Source of the DNA: Hypomesus transpacificus
Taxonomy: Eukaryota > Chordata > Actinopteri > Osmeriformes > Osmeridae
DNA: 64,000 nt
Direction: 5' to 3'
NCBI RefSeq assembly: GCF_021917145.1
Contig: NC_061064.1
Coordinates: 264,785-328,784, forward strand
The notes beneath the pieces were generated by a model. That model was given only the letters and a program-made list of their open reading frames with translations, made no database searches and was not told where the DNA came from. Below, one piece after another: positions 24,379-37,200 of this stretch; position 1 is the stretch's first letter; the number at the start of each line of letters is the position of its first letter. The position numbers were made by a program, and so were the translations under genes.

Positions 24379-26289
24379 TCAGTCAGCTGGCAGGGAGGTG
24401 AAGGACCGCATGAGGCTCTCGTAGCTGAGGAAGGTGACAGCGTTGACAGGGAAGGCTCTCAGGCTGTTGAGCAGCAGGCCTTTGAAGAACACCCTGGGTC
24501 CCTCCTCTCGCAGGCTGACACGCATGCAGTGAAGGACCCCGTCATACTCCTGGCCCCCAGCGCCCGACATCTGCAGACGGGCTTTCACCACGTCCATGGG
24601 GGTGGCGAAGGCCCATGTGACCACGCCCGCCAGCCCGCCCGCCATCAACACTGCGAACGTACCTGAGGGTGACCGACCGACGTTTCAGACATTGTACAGT
24701 GTGACAGGTGTCATTGTGGTGCTCGTCGGTAGGACTGTGCCTGAAGATCAAGGATCAGGCAAGCACAGTTAACAACATACGCATACTCATCCACACCAAC
24801 ATGACCTCTGAGCAGGGGAGCGAGCTGCGACACGCAAACCGAAACCACGAGCGACTCCACTCACCCGGTTGCTTTCCGCTCTCAGTCAGGGCCCTGCATG
24901 TCATCTCGTAGGGCAGGAAGTACAGTCCGTAGCAGGGCACGTCCCTCAAGGCCAGGGCAAAGCCTCCCCGGAACAGGCCCCTCAGCCCGTCCGCTCTCAG
25001 GATCACCGCGGCACAGTGGACGGGGCCCCTGTATCGGCCTCCCTCCTGGGTCTGCGTCTGCAGGCGTACCTTCACCAGGTCAACGGGCGCTGTGACCAAC
25101 ACCTGGAAGCAAAAGCCTGTAGTGAAACACCTGTAAACGAGCTATGTTCCACATTCATGCTTTCACGTTTTAGTTAACGTCCACCCCTCCGTTTAAATAC
25201 AAACCTCTTTAGAAAGGAAGGTACTTCTGTTCTTAACCCCTCCCACCTCTACCCCATCCCGTCCCCACCCTCGCTCCACACCCCACGTCGGGACTCGACC
25301 ACCATCGTTTGAGAACCAATCACATCTTCACACTCACATTGTGTCACTTCAGCAGAAGCTGATCCAAACTCTCCTAACTTTTTATCCACGCTACAGCCGC
25401 AGCCCAGCAGTGTACCTGCGTCGCACCAGAGAAGCACCCGGCCGCGAACACAGCTGCCGCAGAGGCGTTGTTGCCTTTGCTCCTCTCGTTGCCCTGGGAG
25501 TGAGTGAGGTAGTCTAAAGCGTTGCTATAGGAGCCAAACACCACAGAGTTGGTGATGCCAGTGGTCAGGACCGGAAAGGCCATGCCTTTGAAGAACCCAT
25601 GGATCTGATTCGACCAAGAGAAAACAAAACATAGATGAAAAAGCTGAATGAAGAGAAAACAAAATTACATTACTGGCCTTTCGATATGTGTATGTGAAGA
25701 TCTTGTATTCGGTACAGTTCATTCTACAAAATCTAAGATAATTTTTTTAAATGTTCCCACCTGTGGATTATTAAAGTTTTATTTTATATATAAATAGATG
25801 TTAAAGAGAAAGAAAGTCATTTGTAAATGTACTACTGATGTTACTGACTACACTTGCATACACAAATTTCAAGCTTCATTTAGGGTTAGAGTATGCAAAG
25901 CCTACCCCTTCACGAGAGTAGGTCCTTGTTATGCAATCAAGAATCCCTTTATATTTACTCTGGGTCTGCAGACGCACCTACACAGGTATGGAACACGGAG
26001 GTTAGTAATGGTGCCTAAAAAACTGGAATTTAAACGTAAAACATAAAGATGACGTTCACGCTGACGTATATTCTGACCTTCATTGTGTCTATTGGATGGC
26101 CAACAGCCAATCCAACACCACCTTCATAAGGGGAACACAAGAACGTTCTGTCAATCTAGACCGCCAAGTATACCATTCAAATACAAATGTCATGTAAAGT
26201 TTTGATGAAATCTAGATTTTTCGATTTGACACGAGAGGATTGTTCACATTACCTGAAACGCATCCTGCAGCGAATTCCACCAAAGGCAT
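24379..26289 (-). CDS. slc25a45: Mitochondrial carrier, solute carrier family 25 member 45
   Basis: Inner-membrane carrier of the SLC25A45/47/48 branch; SLC25A45 has been linked to methylated amino-acid transport. Exons 26289-26253, 26121-26078, 25977-25906, 25604-25416, 25102-24865 and 24662-24379 join to 287 residues (human 288). Three repeats of about 100 residues each start with the carrier signature PxDxxK: HPIDTMK, APVDLVK and TPMDVVK. The start MPLVEFAAGCVSGG and the blocks VRLQTQSKYKGILDC and RGPVHCAA fit member 45 better than 47 or 48. Transcribed toward ganab; its promoter side faces frmd8, 2.3 kb away. Member assignment is likely but rests on memory of the paralogues. Confidence 0.9.
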
Positions 26290-28588
26290 GGCTTTTCCCG
26301 TCTATGCACAACTCACTGAAACGTGAAGCGTGTTGTTTATTACAGTTGCTCTCAATTGCTAAAACACTCAAACCCATTGGCTGAACTAAGTGCTCAGTTC
26401 CCTGAACTAATTGAGCTAATTGTGCTTGTCTGTTGTCAATACTGTAAACCATATCACCATGGTAAAACACAATTTGCAGATCTCACTTACACTTTTCAGC
26501 AAAACTCTAAACACATTCTCATTCTCAAAACACATTTTGCACTCTGATGCACATGTCATCCATACTGGTAAACACAAGTGGCAACAATCAAATACAAATA
26601 GAGAAAACATGTCAGTGACTGAACACAATCATTCAAAATTGATTTCACTTGTTTCAAATGATGGGACATAACCAGTATAAGACAGTTCAGAGAGCAAACA
26701 GCTTATTGAAGGTGAGAAAATATTGCTTGTGATGTTGACAAAGTGCTCTGGCCTGACCCAGCACAAAGACAAGAAGAAGCACATTGATCCCGTTTGCTCC
26801 TTAAATTTGAGTCCCTTTCAGTATTGTATACTGTAGTACAGTCATAGAGTACAGTGCATTGTAGGCTGTATACTGTACAATGAACAAATTGTATGGCCCT
26901 GAACATTGTGCTTTCCATTTGTTACAGTAACAGCACTGACTGCTCAATATATTTTGACTGGTTGCAGGTTTATATCAACAAAGGAGGAGAAAGAACAAAG
27001 AAAATTGCAAAGAGCAAAGCAGAGTAGTAATTTCTGATCAATTTTGAGCTATTATGATAGAACATGTTTTTGTTCATCAAAAGCCAATGACGGATAAATA
27101 TGAAATTTGTTTTGAGATTAAAAATGTACTTCTCCCTGAGAATTATATGTTTTGAACAATGGGTTTTCTATTTTTTGGTTTACTGACTGCTTGATAGTGT
27201 ATATCATTTTGATCACTTTGTTTATGATTTGAGAGCAGAGCAGTGTTTGATTTTGAGCACAGGTAAAATTGTTTTGATATGAAGTAGGCCACACATTAGT
27301 AGAATAATCTGGTGTATATTAGTGATTTTTCAGTACATTTTGAAAAAGTTATTAAGAAACTAACTTCATTTCGCTATTTAACTTCATAATTTGATGCAGA
27401 TGATGATGCTGAACTTGAACGTCATACTTCAGATCGGTAATATGATCTTTGAACTCAACCATAACCTCAAACTATAATGTAGCCTATTCTTACAGTTCTA
27501 GTTTGCCAAGTGCTTTCCAAATGTTCTAATCCGGTTTATAGCATTTTTAAATTTATTTTACACATGTCAGAAATGTGAGATTAACTGATATTTGCGGAGA
27601 AGGGTCTGTGCAAAACACTTTTATGGTGAAATATTCAGTTTTTGTCTTGAACATAATGTACGCCACATAACAGTGGCAGACTGAGATTATTTACAGTAAT
27701 ACATTGTTAGCCTACCTGTTGCGCGTCACTTTACTGCACAATTAATACACATCCAAACTGTCTCATGAAGATCCTTATCTGAGTTTTTAACTTATTTTTA
27801 GCTTCTTCTGTACCCACGTCCTCATCTTTAGACTTGAGGCTTGCTGCTTTCACGTAATGTCCTCATTACATATCCTCAGTCCTGCCTTCCAGTGCGATTT
27901 GCTGCCGTTCCGTGGTGAAAATGTGCACTATCCAGTTAGCAAAATGTCGATAAAATATACTGTGTCGATACCCATTTAGAAAGACTGTGTCCATACTAGT
28001 AATTATTTCACATCGTTTTATTAGTTAACACATAGTGTATAGCCTACTAGTCAACCTACTTATTAGTTGCTTGCTCCACCCTTACAAATTGCAAATTGAA
28101 CATCTCTTTCCTCCCATATTTTAAAGTGGTCTCCGCCGGTGCCTAAAACGTGCGTACCCCATGTGAAATACGTGGGCACGTCCAGAGGCGGTAGACGTTA
28201 GTGGGAGCTATCCTGTCTTGACATTTGGCGGTGCTTGACCAGACTTGTTTGTGTACGAGGGAATTGTTGATATTATTTTTAATTTTTTTTACAGCTTGGG
28301 AAGGAGACATCATACATATTTTACAATTTCTTACGGATTTTTGGACACTAATTTTATTTCATCAAAAGGTAAACGGGAGAAATGTGTTGCTCCACAGCGG
28401 TGGTGCTAGCTAGCAAGCTAGAACAAATCTGTCACTTCTACTGCTAGCTAGCCAGCTAACTTTAGCTTTACATTCCAGAGTTATCTGAAAGTGCTTCTTA
28501 AGAGCAGCGTCTGTCATTGATCTTGCTTAGATTAACATGCATGTCAGTTAACGTTTACAGACTTTTAATCTTTTGACTATTGCTTCAG
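26290..28588. other. slc25a45-frmd8 spacer with probable old DNA transposon
   Basis: Contains the slc25a45 promoter at its left end and the frmd8 leader exon (about 28150-28370, ending AAAAG|GTAAAC) and intron 1 at its right end. Between about 26320 and 27260 the sequence is AT-rich with weakly inverted ends (TTGCTCTCAATTGC near 26346; TTTGAGAGCAGAGC near 27229) and a middle like a decayed transposase-bearing element. This suggests an old non-autonomous DNA transposon. I see no gene. Confidence 0.4.
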
Positions 28589-31500
28589 ATGGAAGGAGAT
28601 GAGTGTGGTTTTGCCCCGGAGTCATCAGATGGACATTCGCAAAGAGGAAGCGTTGCCTCATCCGTCACCCGCGGTCAGTTGTGTAGCTGGTTAGCCAGCT
28701 TTTGTTTACAATCTATTGTGTCGGCTAAGATCGAGAACAATTAAGACTGGACAAACCTGTGACATTACGGTGTGTATGCAACTGAAAGTGACCTACTTCT
28801 AGTTATTTACCTTAGAAATTTCCATTAAGACACACATCTCCATTTCAAACGGGTCATGCTCGTCACAATCCATGAAATACCAAACACTGACGAACAGCAA
28901 AAACACTCCCACTGGAAGTGAAAAGTCACTCGGGGAAAGGGTTCGACAATCAACCCTTTGAATTTCCCATCCAGTTTGGAGGTTTTCATAAGACCTCAAT
29001 AGTAATCCTTGATGGCCGCCGGAATGTAATCCTAAAGCCTGCTATTCTTATGAATTGTGTCATCGTTTCCCTGTGTGTGCTTTGCATTGCAGCCCAGGAT
29101 GTTCTAGTCTACTTAGTTGGCGACAGTGCGGTTCACCTGTGTGTGGAGGGAGTTGGCTGTGTGAGTGTACACGAGCTGGGTCGCAGTGTCCGCGAGGCTC
29201 TCCACATTCCAGACGCTATCCAGGACGTCTTTGCCTTCTGGCTCTGCTCCCCCCTGCTCGGTAATAACAACGGTTCTTTCATACAAATACTTTTAACTGA
29301 TGTGACCACCTTGAGGGACTTTTTTGTGGTTTGAAAACCATAGGATGCTGTTAGAATCATCTTTCAAAAAAAAGATGTGGTGTTAATGGAAACTTTTTAC
29401 TGTTGGTCAGCGAAGATGCACAGTGTAATTTATGTATAATTCAACCTCTTGAGGTGACCTGTCTGAATGTTTCAGAATGACAGCGAATCACTATTCATAA
29501 CCAAACTGATTACAGACAGTTAGAGACTAATGTTTAGCGTGCATTGTAAATGCCCTCTTCCTGGTTTAGTGAACTCTGCCATCTTGTTTTCCTTCTGCAT
29601 CTTTCCTCTCCTCCCTCAGAACTGCAGTTGAAGCCGAAACACCAGCCCTACAAACTGTGCCGGCAGTGGCAGGACCTTCTGTATCGCTTCACCGAAGCCT
29701 CGCAGGAGGACATATCCGAGGGTGAGCCCGTCTGCCTAGCTGGGGGGGAACCATGCGTGCTCCCCTGGGCTCGCAGGTCATATCTCTCTCTCTCCTGCTG
29801 GAGGGTTTAGCCTTGTCCATTTTGATGATTCATTTTCTTCTAGAAATGTTGTTTGCACATTACACACAGTCAGTATGACCTGGTTAGTCCACTCTAATCC
29901 TAATCCTTGTTGTGCATCTGTCAGCAGTGGAATATGAGTCTTTTGTTTGTGTAATATCCTTTTGTTTACACTGCTTTATTCAACTTTTAGATGAACCCTG
30001 TTTGCAGTACAGAAGAAATGTGTTTTATCCCAAGTCTAAAGAACTACAGGTACAGTAAACATCCTTCCCACAACTGTGTCGACCAAACATCAGCTTTGTG
30101 CTTCCCTCGCATCACCAATACTGCTTAAAAAACAAGATTTATTATGAGCCAAAGGGTTGTAATGTAATCGGTTTCAAAGCCTGGTGTCTGCTGAGTGTAT
30201 GTCCCATCCCTGGTTCCAGATTGAAGATGAGGGGGTGCTGAGGCTGCTGTACGACGAGGCGCGGGGGAACATCCTCCTGGGGCGCTACCCCTGCGACCCT
30301 GGCCACTGGACCAGCCTGGGGGCTCTGTCTCTGGCCCTGGAGGAGGGCACCGGCCTGGACAACCAGAAAGCCGCCGCTGTTGTCAGGTAACGCCCGTCTG
30401 TTGTCACATGCTGTGGTATTTCCAAGTCGTTTTTGGTTCAAAACAGCTTGAAAATAACATGTGAATGTACAATTAGCATAAGACATTTTTTTTTAACCAA
30501 AAATATAAACAAAGCAGGTGTTAAAATTTGCTTTTGTTTGTTTGTTTATGGATGGAGATATCTAGTTTTGGTCAGTCACAAACGTAACCCTCGTCTCTGG
30601 TTCGGCCCTCAGGGAGAAGAAGCTGTCGTCCTTCCTCCCCGTGCACGTAGCGGGCTTGGGCGGGGGCCTGTTCTCCTCCCTCTGGGGGAAGGGCAGCCGG
30701 CATGCGGAGCTGGAGAAGAAGCTGCTGGAGGAGTACCAGAGGATACGAGGCTCGGCAGGGAGCCCCCCTGAACCCACACAGCACCTGCGCCAGTACCTCA
30801 GCACCTGCCACTCTCTGCCTTACTACGGGTACGGAGGGGGGGGGGGGGGGGCTTAATAATTTTTTGTTAATTGCTCAAGAGGAAGTGAAAATAAATCGTT
30901 AGAATAAGCTTGTGTTTTATATGCGGGGGTAGTTCTACCTAACACCTGTGTGGTTCGCAGGTGTGCTTTCTTTGCTGGGGAGATTGACAAACCTGTTCAG
31001 GGACTCCTGCAGAGGTCTGGACGTAAAGCGGTGAACGTGGGGATCAGCCTGGAGGGCGTGTATGTGATTGACCTGAAGGAGAAGGTGAGGAGGGGGTTGG
31101 GGGGTGAGGAATAGATGAGGTCACAGGTTAAATGATATGTCATCCCTTTTTCACTCCCATGATTAAGGCCTTCCTTGTATCTCTCTCTCTCCCTTCCACT
31201 TCCTCCCTCCCTCTCCCCTCCCCCCTCCCTCTCTCTCCACCCTGACGCTGTCTCTGTCAGCATGTGCTTCTGGGCCTTCGCTTCAGTGAGCTGTCCTGGG
31301 ACCACAGCTACCCTGAGGGGGAGGGAGACTCCCACATCCTGTGGCTGGAGTTTGACGGGGAGGACGCAGGCGTTCCTGTCAACAAGTTACTGAAGATCTA
31401 CTCCAAACAGGTATTACATCTACACTGCAGACCAGTACACAGGCAAACCCTCAGGATCACACTGTGCTTAACGCTGTTAGTTCATGTATCTGGATGTACC

Positions 31501-32371
31501 GTATACCGTTCAAAACCCCCGTCTGTGCTTGGCTTTGGATACAAGCATCTTCTAGATGTACTTTGTATTCGTTGAGCAGAGGCTTCGATCCACAGCGACA
31601 TACAGAATGGGATTTGAAGGAACATCATTGGTCAGTTGTCACATGACTCCCCCGTGTCGTGCGTTTCCAGGCGGAGCTGATGAGCGGTCTGATTGAGTTC
31701 TGCGTGGAGCTGCGCTCGACGTCCGAGGCTGCCGCCGTGTCGGAGGAGGACGGCGTGGCTCCGTCGCCTCAGACGGAGGAGCGGGGGGGAGGCGAGGGGG
31801 GCAGGCGGGGGGGCAGGCGGGGGAAGCTACGCAGGCAGAGCAGCGTGGTGTGCAGCAGGGTGAACTCTCTCAGCACCATCGACTATGTGGACAACGGTGA
31901 GTCATCGAGCCAGTTGTTGGCTCAGCTGCGGCACTTGTTTGGACACTGGTTTCTTTTCGTTCGCTGACTCACTTCGGCATCACTCTCTCTTACACTCTCC
32001 CCATCTCTCTCTATCTCTCTTGCTTGCTCGCCCGCTCTCTGATGTGTAAACCTCAGTGTTAACCGCAGTGATTAAGCAGGATGGGTGTTGCTCAGTGGTA
32101 GAGCCTTTTTCCTGCAGATCAAAGAACCCACATTCGAATCCTTTGTATACAAGTGTCTGCTAAATGATTAAACGATAAGCTGTAATTGTTTTATTTCAGA
32201 CTTGGTGCTACGTAGACATTTAATTTATTCTTGTGTGTTTTCTTCTTCTCCTGGGCAGGTAAGGAAATTAAGCGTGTCAAGCCAAAGAGAGCTGCTTCCT
32301 TCTTCACCAGGCAGGCCCAGGCCCCCACATATTCTGCGGTGGAGGTGTCGGAGAGTCTGGAGCAGGGCTGA
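28589..32371 (+). CDS. frmd8: FERM domain-containing protein 8 (iRhom-binding protein iTAP)
   Basis: FERM-fold adaptor that binds the N-termini of iRhoms and stabilises the iRhom-ADAM17 shedding complex at the cell surface. Exons 28589-28673, 29093-29260, 29620-29721, 29991-30049, 30220-30386, 30613-30828, 30961-31084, 31261-31410, 31671-31896, 32259-32371 join to 469 residues (human about 464). The N-terminal ubiquitin-like lobe starts [19 protein letters not shown]. The helical lobe includes [14 protein letters not shown]. The third, PH-like lobe has [20 protein letters not shown]. The tail is basic and Ser-rich ([20 protein letters not shown]), with a Gly/Glu/Arg-rich linker before it. The start codon lies directly behind the acceptor, with a non-coding first exon. 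Identification is secure. Confidence 0.95.
32081..32174 (+). repeat. tRNA-Cys-like SINE copy (degraded)
   Basis: In the last frmd8 intron: GGGTGTTGCTCAGTGGTAGA (A box), TCCTGCAGATCAAAGAACCC (anticodon arm region), CATTCGAATCC (B-box region), then a tail GTGTCTGCTAAATGATTAAA. This is a fuller copy of the tRNA-Cys-headed family also seen at 35159, 39631 and 42241. Confidence 0.7.
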
Positions 32372-34285
32372 GGCTGGGGCTGGTCCTGGGGCTGGTCTCC
32401 ACCCTCACTCTGTCTGGAGACCTTGAAGCCTTGACATGCAGGGACATGTGGGACAAATCAAAGATGTCCTATGTTTTTAGGGGTAATCACAATCAGTAGA
32501 TCTAACACGAGCACGTAGGAAACACTTGGTTTCCCCCACAGACGAAACGGAAGGAGCTTAAGAGTTGATCTCCTGATATCATGCAAATGGACCAATTGAG
32601 GGACAAAAGTGTGAATACGTATTTATGCAGAAGTGTGTGTGTGTATAAAATGTAATATGAGAATATTGGGATAATGGGCGCCAATACCTACAGAAAGGAT
32701 GTGTGACTGCATGTCATTAACCCTCAAAGAGGGACTCCGTGAGTAGAGCAAACATATTCCCTTTATCACGTATGCAAAACATGTAGAAACCAAACATGAA
32801 TATGGGGAGAATATTATGGAATGGCTGGACAAATCATGATTGTGCAACTTTTGTAAAGACTGCTGTTATCTGTGCAACCTTACTCTAGATCAGTGGTTCT
32901 TAACCTTGTCCTCAGGGAACCCCTGTCCTGCATGTTTGAGATGTTTCTTGGCTCCAACACGTTTGATTCAAATGCATGTTCGTTACCAGGCTTCTACGGA
33001 GCTAGATAATGACCCATTTATTTGAATCAGGTGTGTTGGAGCAGGGAAACATCTAAAACATGCAAGACAGGGATTCCCTGAGGACCAGGGTTAAGAAACA
33101 CTGCTCTAGATACAAACTATTTAGACAGTTAAGTTGTTTGGTTTTGATAGTGTTTGCATGTCTGTTTCTGAGCAGGTAGCTTCCCTGTTCTAGAATATTG
33201 CACATTTTATTAGTGGAGCTTGTTAATGACAACTCACCGAGTATGTTTACTTACGCAACAGGTGCTCTCTCTCAAGTTTGGTTCGATCAGAAGGATAATT
33301 TCAGTCAGTCAATACAACATCTCTAATGTAAATATAAGTTTACAAACTGAAGAATGTGGTCTTTTATAACATTGATTTGAATTGTTCAACTAACAGCTGC
33401 AAAAAAACATGGTCTTGAATGATGTAATGTCAATGTATGTTTTGTTGAGAGAAACCCATAAAATTGATAGGTTCACTTTCTGTATGATCCCATCTTTCAG
33501 TATTTTAAACTGCACTATTGATACATTTGAATACGGTGTACATTTCTATTTCTAAGTCTTTGTATCATTTTGATGTGGTCTCACTTTCACATGTTTGACC
33601 TCATGTTCACGTAAATATGAAGCAATAGGTCATGTAAAGCCTTATCCTTTCCAGTTAGCAGTGTCTGGATAGCTAGACCAAGTGCCTTTTTTATTTGTAA
33701 TAAGTTGGCCTCTAGGGAACTGTAATGAGCTTGTCCAGCTGTCTCTCTGGGTAAAACGATGGGTCACTTTGGCCTTCAGTGTTTTTGTCATTAAGTTTTA
33801 TTTCATCTTGTTTTGTGTATATCGAGACTGTGATTTCAATCTTAATCTTTCCTTTGTAATATCTGTAACACTATATGCACTACCATATTTAACCAGTGTC
33901 TTGTTCTACCCACGATAAATCATTCTAACAAATCTTTCTACTAATCTTTCTGAAACACTGTGGTTGAATTAAATAGTTAAAAAGACGGTTTTGTTTGTTA
34001 TGTTATCCATTTTCCTTCATTTAAGTAAACATTTGTAAACAATAAAAAGTCAGTGGAAACTGTCTGGCGTAGGCTACGTCACTTGCACCCCCTACTGGAA
34101 GAATGAGAGAAAGCAGAAATACAGACAATGTTTACACTAGTCGTGGTAGCTAGCTCTGCCGGATGCTCGATTTGATGATGTGGTAGCTTTCCTGAGCAGG
34201 CTAGCCGGGTGGTAGCGAGCTGTCAGTTGAATCCACTACTTTTTCGGGATTCATATCTAATAGTACACACCGACAGTCTGTCAAC
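32372..34285 (+). other. frmd8 3'UTR and vps51 promoter
   Basis: After the frmd8 stop the sequence is non-coding. It includes a 213-bp hAT-like element (32891-33103), and the first good AATAAA is at 34041-34046, implying a 3'UTR of about 1.7 kb that carries the element. The vps51 start follows 240 bp later. TACGTCAC at about 34075-34082 is a CRE-like half site that may serve vps51. No other gene seen. Confidence 0.55.
32891..33103. mobile_element. hAT-like MITE with 8-bp target duplication
   Basis: Left end CAGTGGTTCTTAACC, right end GGTTAAGAAACACTG: inverted terminal repeats of the Charlie-like hAT form. It is flanked on both sides by the same 8 bases, CTCTAGAT (32883-32890 and 33104-33111), the target-site duplication size of hAT elements. 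The interior is foldback and shares its arms (GTTGGAGCAGGGAAACATCT) with the element at 4669-4868. No coding capacity. Confidence 0.88.
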
Positions 34286-37200
34286 ATGGACAAAGATACA
34301 GGTTCTGCAGCTACGAGCTCTCCTGACTCCGACGCAGCGCGGAAGCGCAAAGTGCACGGCATGCTGAAGCTTTATTACGGTCTGAATGAGGAAGGAAAGA
34401 CCGTGGATCAAGCTGAGTCGCTAGATCCTTGCGATATAAACGGGCCACATTTTGATCCTGATGTGTATCTCAACAAGGTAAATGAGACGTGTTTTTGCAA
34501 TTTGTTCACTATTTCTCTAAAGCCGTATATGCTGTAGCGATTGTATAGTGTTCCATGTTGCCACACTATAGGCCTAGTAGTTGGTTGAAAGGTAACGTCA
34601 TCTGGAGATGCAGTGAAGTAGTCGGTTAAGGGTGGTTCAGCTATCAGACAAGCTGTAGGCCAACTCTGTGTTGTTCATTGATTGTTTCTTTTGGGTGTTT
34701 GCAGCTGAGGAGAGAATGTTCTCTTGGGGAGTTGATGGATCAGGAGACCTGTATGGTCAAGCAGATCCGCTCCTTGGACAGTGACATGCAAACTCTGGTG
34801 TATGAGAACTACAACAAGTTCATATCTGCTACTGGTGAGAAGACGAATCTCTAGCCCAACCATGATCTTTTTATTTTCTTTCTTTTTTCACTGTAAATAT
34901 TGGACATTATGATTTTGACCGTGATAAATCTTGCCCTGCTCGTCCTCACCAGACACCATCAGAAAAATGAAGAATGATTTCAAGAAGATGGAAGACGAGA
35001 TGGACTGCCTCACCACCAACATGGCCGCCATCACAGAGTTCAGTGCCCGCATCAGTGGGACTCTTCAGGATCAGCACGCTCAGATCACCAAACTGTCAGG
35101 TAGAAAACCCACACAAGCAATCATCTCACGCTCGTATGCATCTCCATCACTATCTTGATAATGGGTATAGCTCAGTGGAAGAGCATTTGACTGCAGATTG
35201 AGTTCAAATATCCCCTCCCATAACCTCCCTTTCTCTCTTCTTCTCCTCGCTACCCCTCCTCTCCCCTCTCCTCTCTACCCCTTCTCTCCCCTCTCCTCTC
35301 AACCCCTCCTCTCCCCTCTCCTCTCCTCTCTACCCCTCCTCTCCCCTCTCCTCTCTACCCCTCCTCTCCCCTCCACCTCCTCTCCCCTCTCCTCTGTACC
35401 TCTCCTCTCTACCCCTCCTCTCCCCTCTCCTCTCTACCCCTCCTCTCCCCTCTCCTCTCTACCCCTCCTCTCCCCTCTCCTCTCAACCCCTCCTCTCCCC
35501 TCTCCTCTCTACCCCTCCTCTCCCCTCTCCTCTCTACCCCTCCTCTCCCCTCCACCTCCTCTCCCCTCTCCTCTCTACCTCTCCTCTCTACCCCTCCTCT
35601 CCCCTCTCCTCTCTACCCCTCCTCTCTACCCCTCCTCTCCCCTCCTCCTCCTCTCCCCTCCACCTCCTCTCTACCCCTTCTCTCCCCTCCTCCTCCTCTC
35701 CCCCCTCCTCCCCTCCCCCCTAACCCTTCAGGGGTGCACACCCTCCTGAGGAAGCTGCAGTTCTTGTTCGAGCTCCCGGCCAGGCTGAACAAGTGTCTGG
35801 AGATGCAGGCCTACTCCCAGGCCGTGAGCTCCCACCGTCGAGCCCGCTGCGTCCTGCAGCAGTACAGCCACATGCCCTCCTTCAGGGGCATACAGGACGA
35901 CTGCCACGACATCATGGACAAGCTGGCGCTGGAGCTAAGGCAGAAGTTCAGGTAGGGCTTGGTCTCTCTCTCTCCAATTCAGGTAGGGCTTGGTCTCTCT
36001 CTCCAATTCAGGTAGGGCTTGGTCTCTCTCTCCAGTTCAGGTAGGGCTTGGTCTCTCTCCAGTTCAGGTAGGGCTTGGTCTCTCTCTCCAGTTCAGGTAG
36101 GGCTTGGTCTCTCTCCAGTTCAGGTAGGGCTTGGGGTCTCTCTCCAGTTCAGGTAGGGCTTGGTCTCTCTCTCCAGTTCAGGTAGGGCTTGGTCTCTCTC
36201 TCCAGTTCAGGTAGGGCTTGGTCTCTCTCCAGTTCAGGTAGGGCTTGGTCTCTCTCCAGTTCAGGTAGCGCTTGGTCTCTCTCTCCAGTTCAGGTAGGGC
36301 TCTCTTTCCAGTTCAGGTAGGGCTTGGTCTCTCTCTCTCCAGTTCAGGGAGGGCTTGGTCTCTCTCTCCAGTTCAGGTAGGGCTTGGTCTCTCTTTCCAG
36401 TTCAGGTAGGGCTTGGTCTCTCTCTCTCCAGTTCAGGTAGGGCATGGTCTGCCCCTCTCTGCACCTCCAGCCGTCTCTAGGAGGGGATCCCTCCGATCTG
36501 TTTTAAAGATCCCAGTTCAGATGAAGACACCTTGTGGTTTGTGTCCGCAGGGACGGAGGCTCCAGTTCCAAGGACCTGTCTGAGTGCGTGGAGCTCCTGC
36601 TGCAGCTGGACGAGCCGGCCGAGGAGCTCTGCGACAAGTTCCTGAGCCACGCCCAGTCACGGCTGGAAGCAGACCTCCTGGGGCTGGAGGCGGAGCTGGT
36701 CCAGCCTCCCCCCCCTTCCGCCGCCGCCGTGGCCGAACCCCCTGCCGTGTCCTCTCACAGGTCTCCCTCCGGCGCCTCCCCGAGAGCCAGCGCCCTGCCC
36801 TCTCCCAGCTCCCGGACGGACATTTTAGAATTCATTGACCGAGGTTGCAACGAGTTTGTCAGCAGTCTGTGCCTGGTGATCGCGTCTTACCAGGAGCTGT
36901 TCGTCAACCGGCCAGAAGAGGGCGACCTCGTGTCCCAAAACATCCCCGGGATGGCCAACGGCAAGCTGCATACTTTCGTAGACAACCTGGCCTCCCGCTA
37001 CTTCTCCCTGGTGGAGCGTAGGATCCAGGAGGAGAGAGGGGTCGGGGATAACTCCCTGCTGGTCCGCGCTCTGGACCGCTTCCACCGCCGGCTCCAGGCC
37101 GTGACCAAGCTCCTCCCCGGGTCCGCGGTGCCGAGCCAGGGGACGGAGATCGTGGTGCGGGCGGCCAGGGAGCGGATCAAGCAGTACCTCGCGGCCCTCC

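Noticed and set aside
26320-27260. Named transposon family for the AT-rich element
   Set aside because: Ends are only weakly inverted and the target duplication is not clear, so I report it only as a probable old DNA transposon without a family.
35198-35749. Ser/Pro/Leu frame of 183 codons in vps51 intron 3
   Set aside because: Encoded by the CT/CCCC pyrimidine repeats; no family resemblance.
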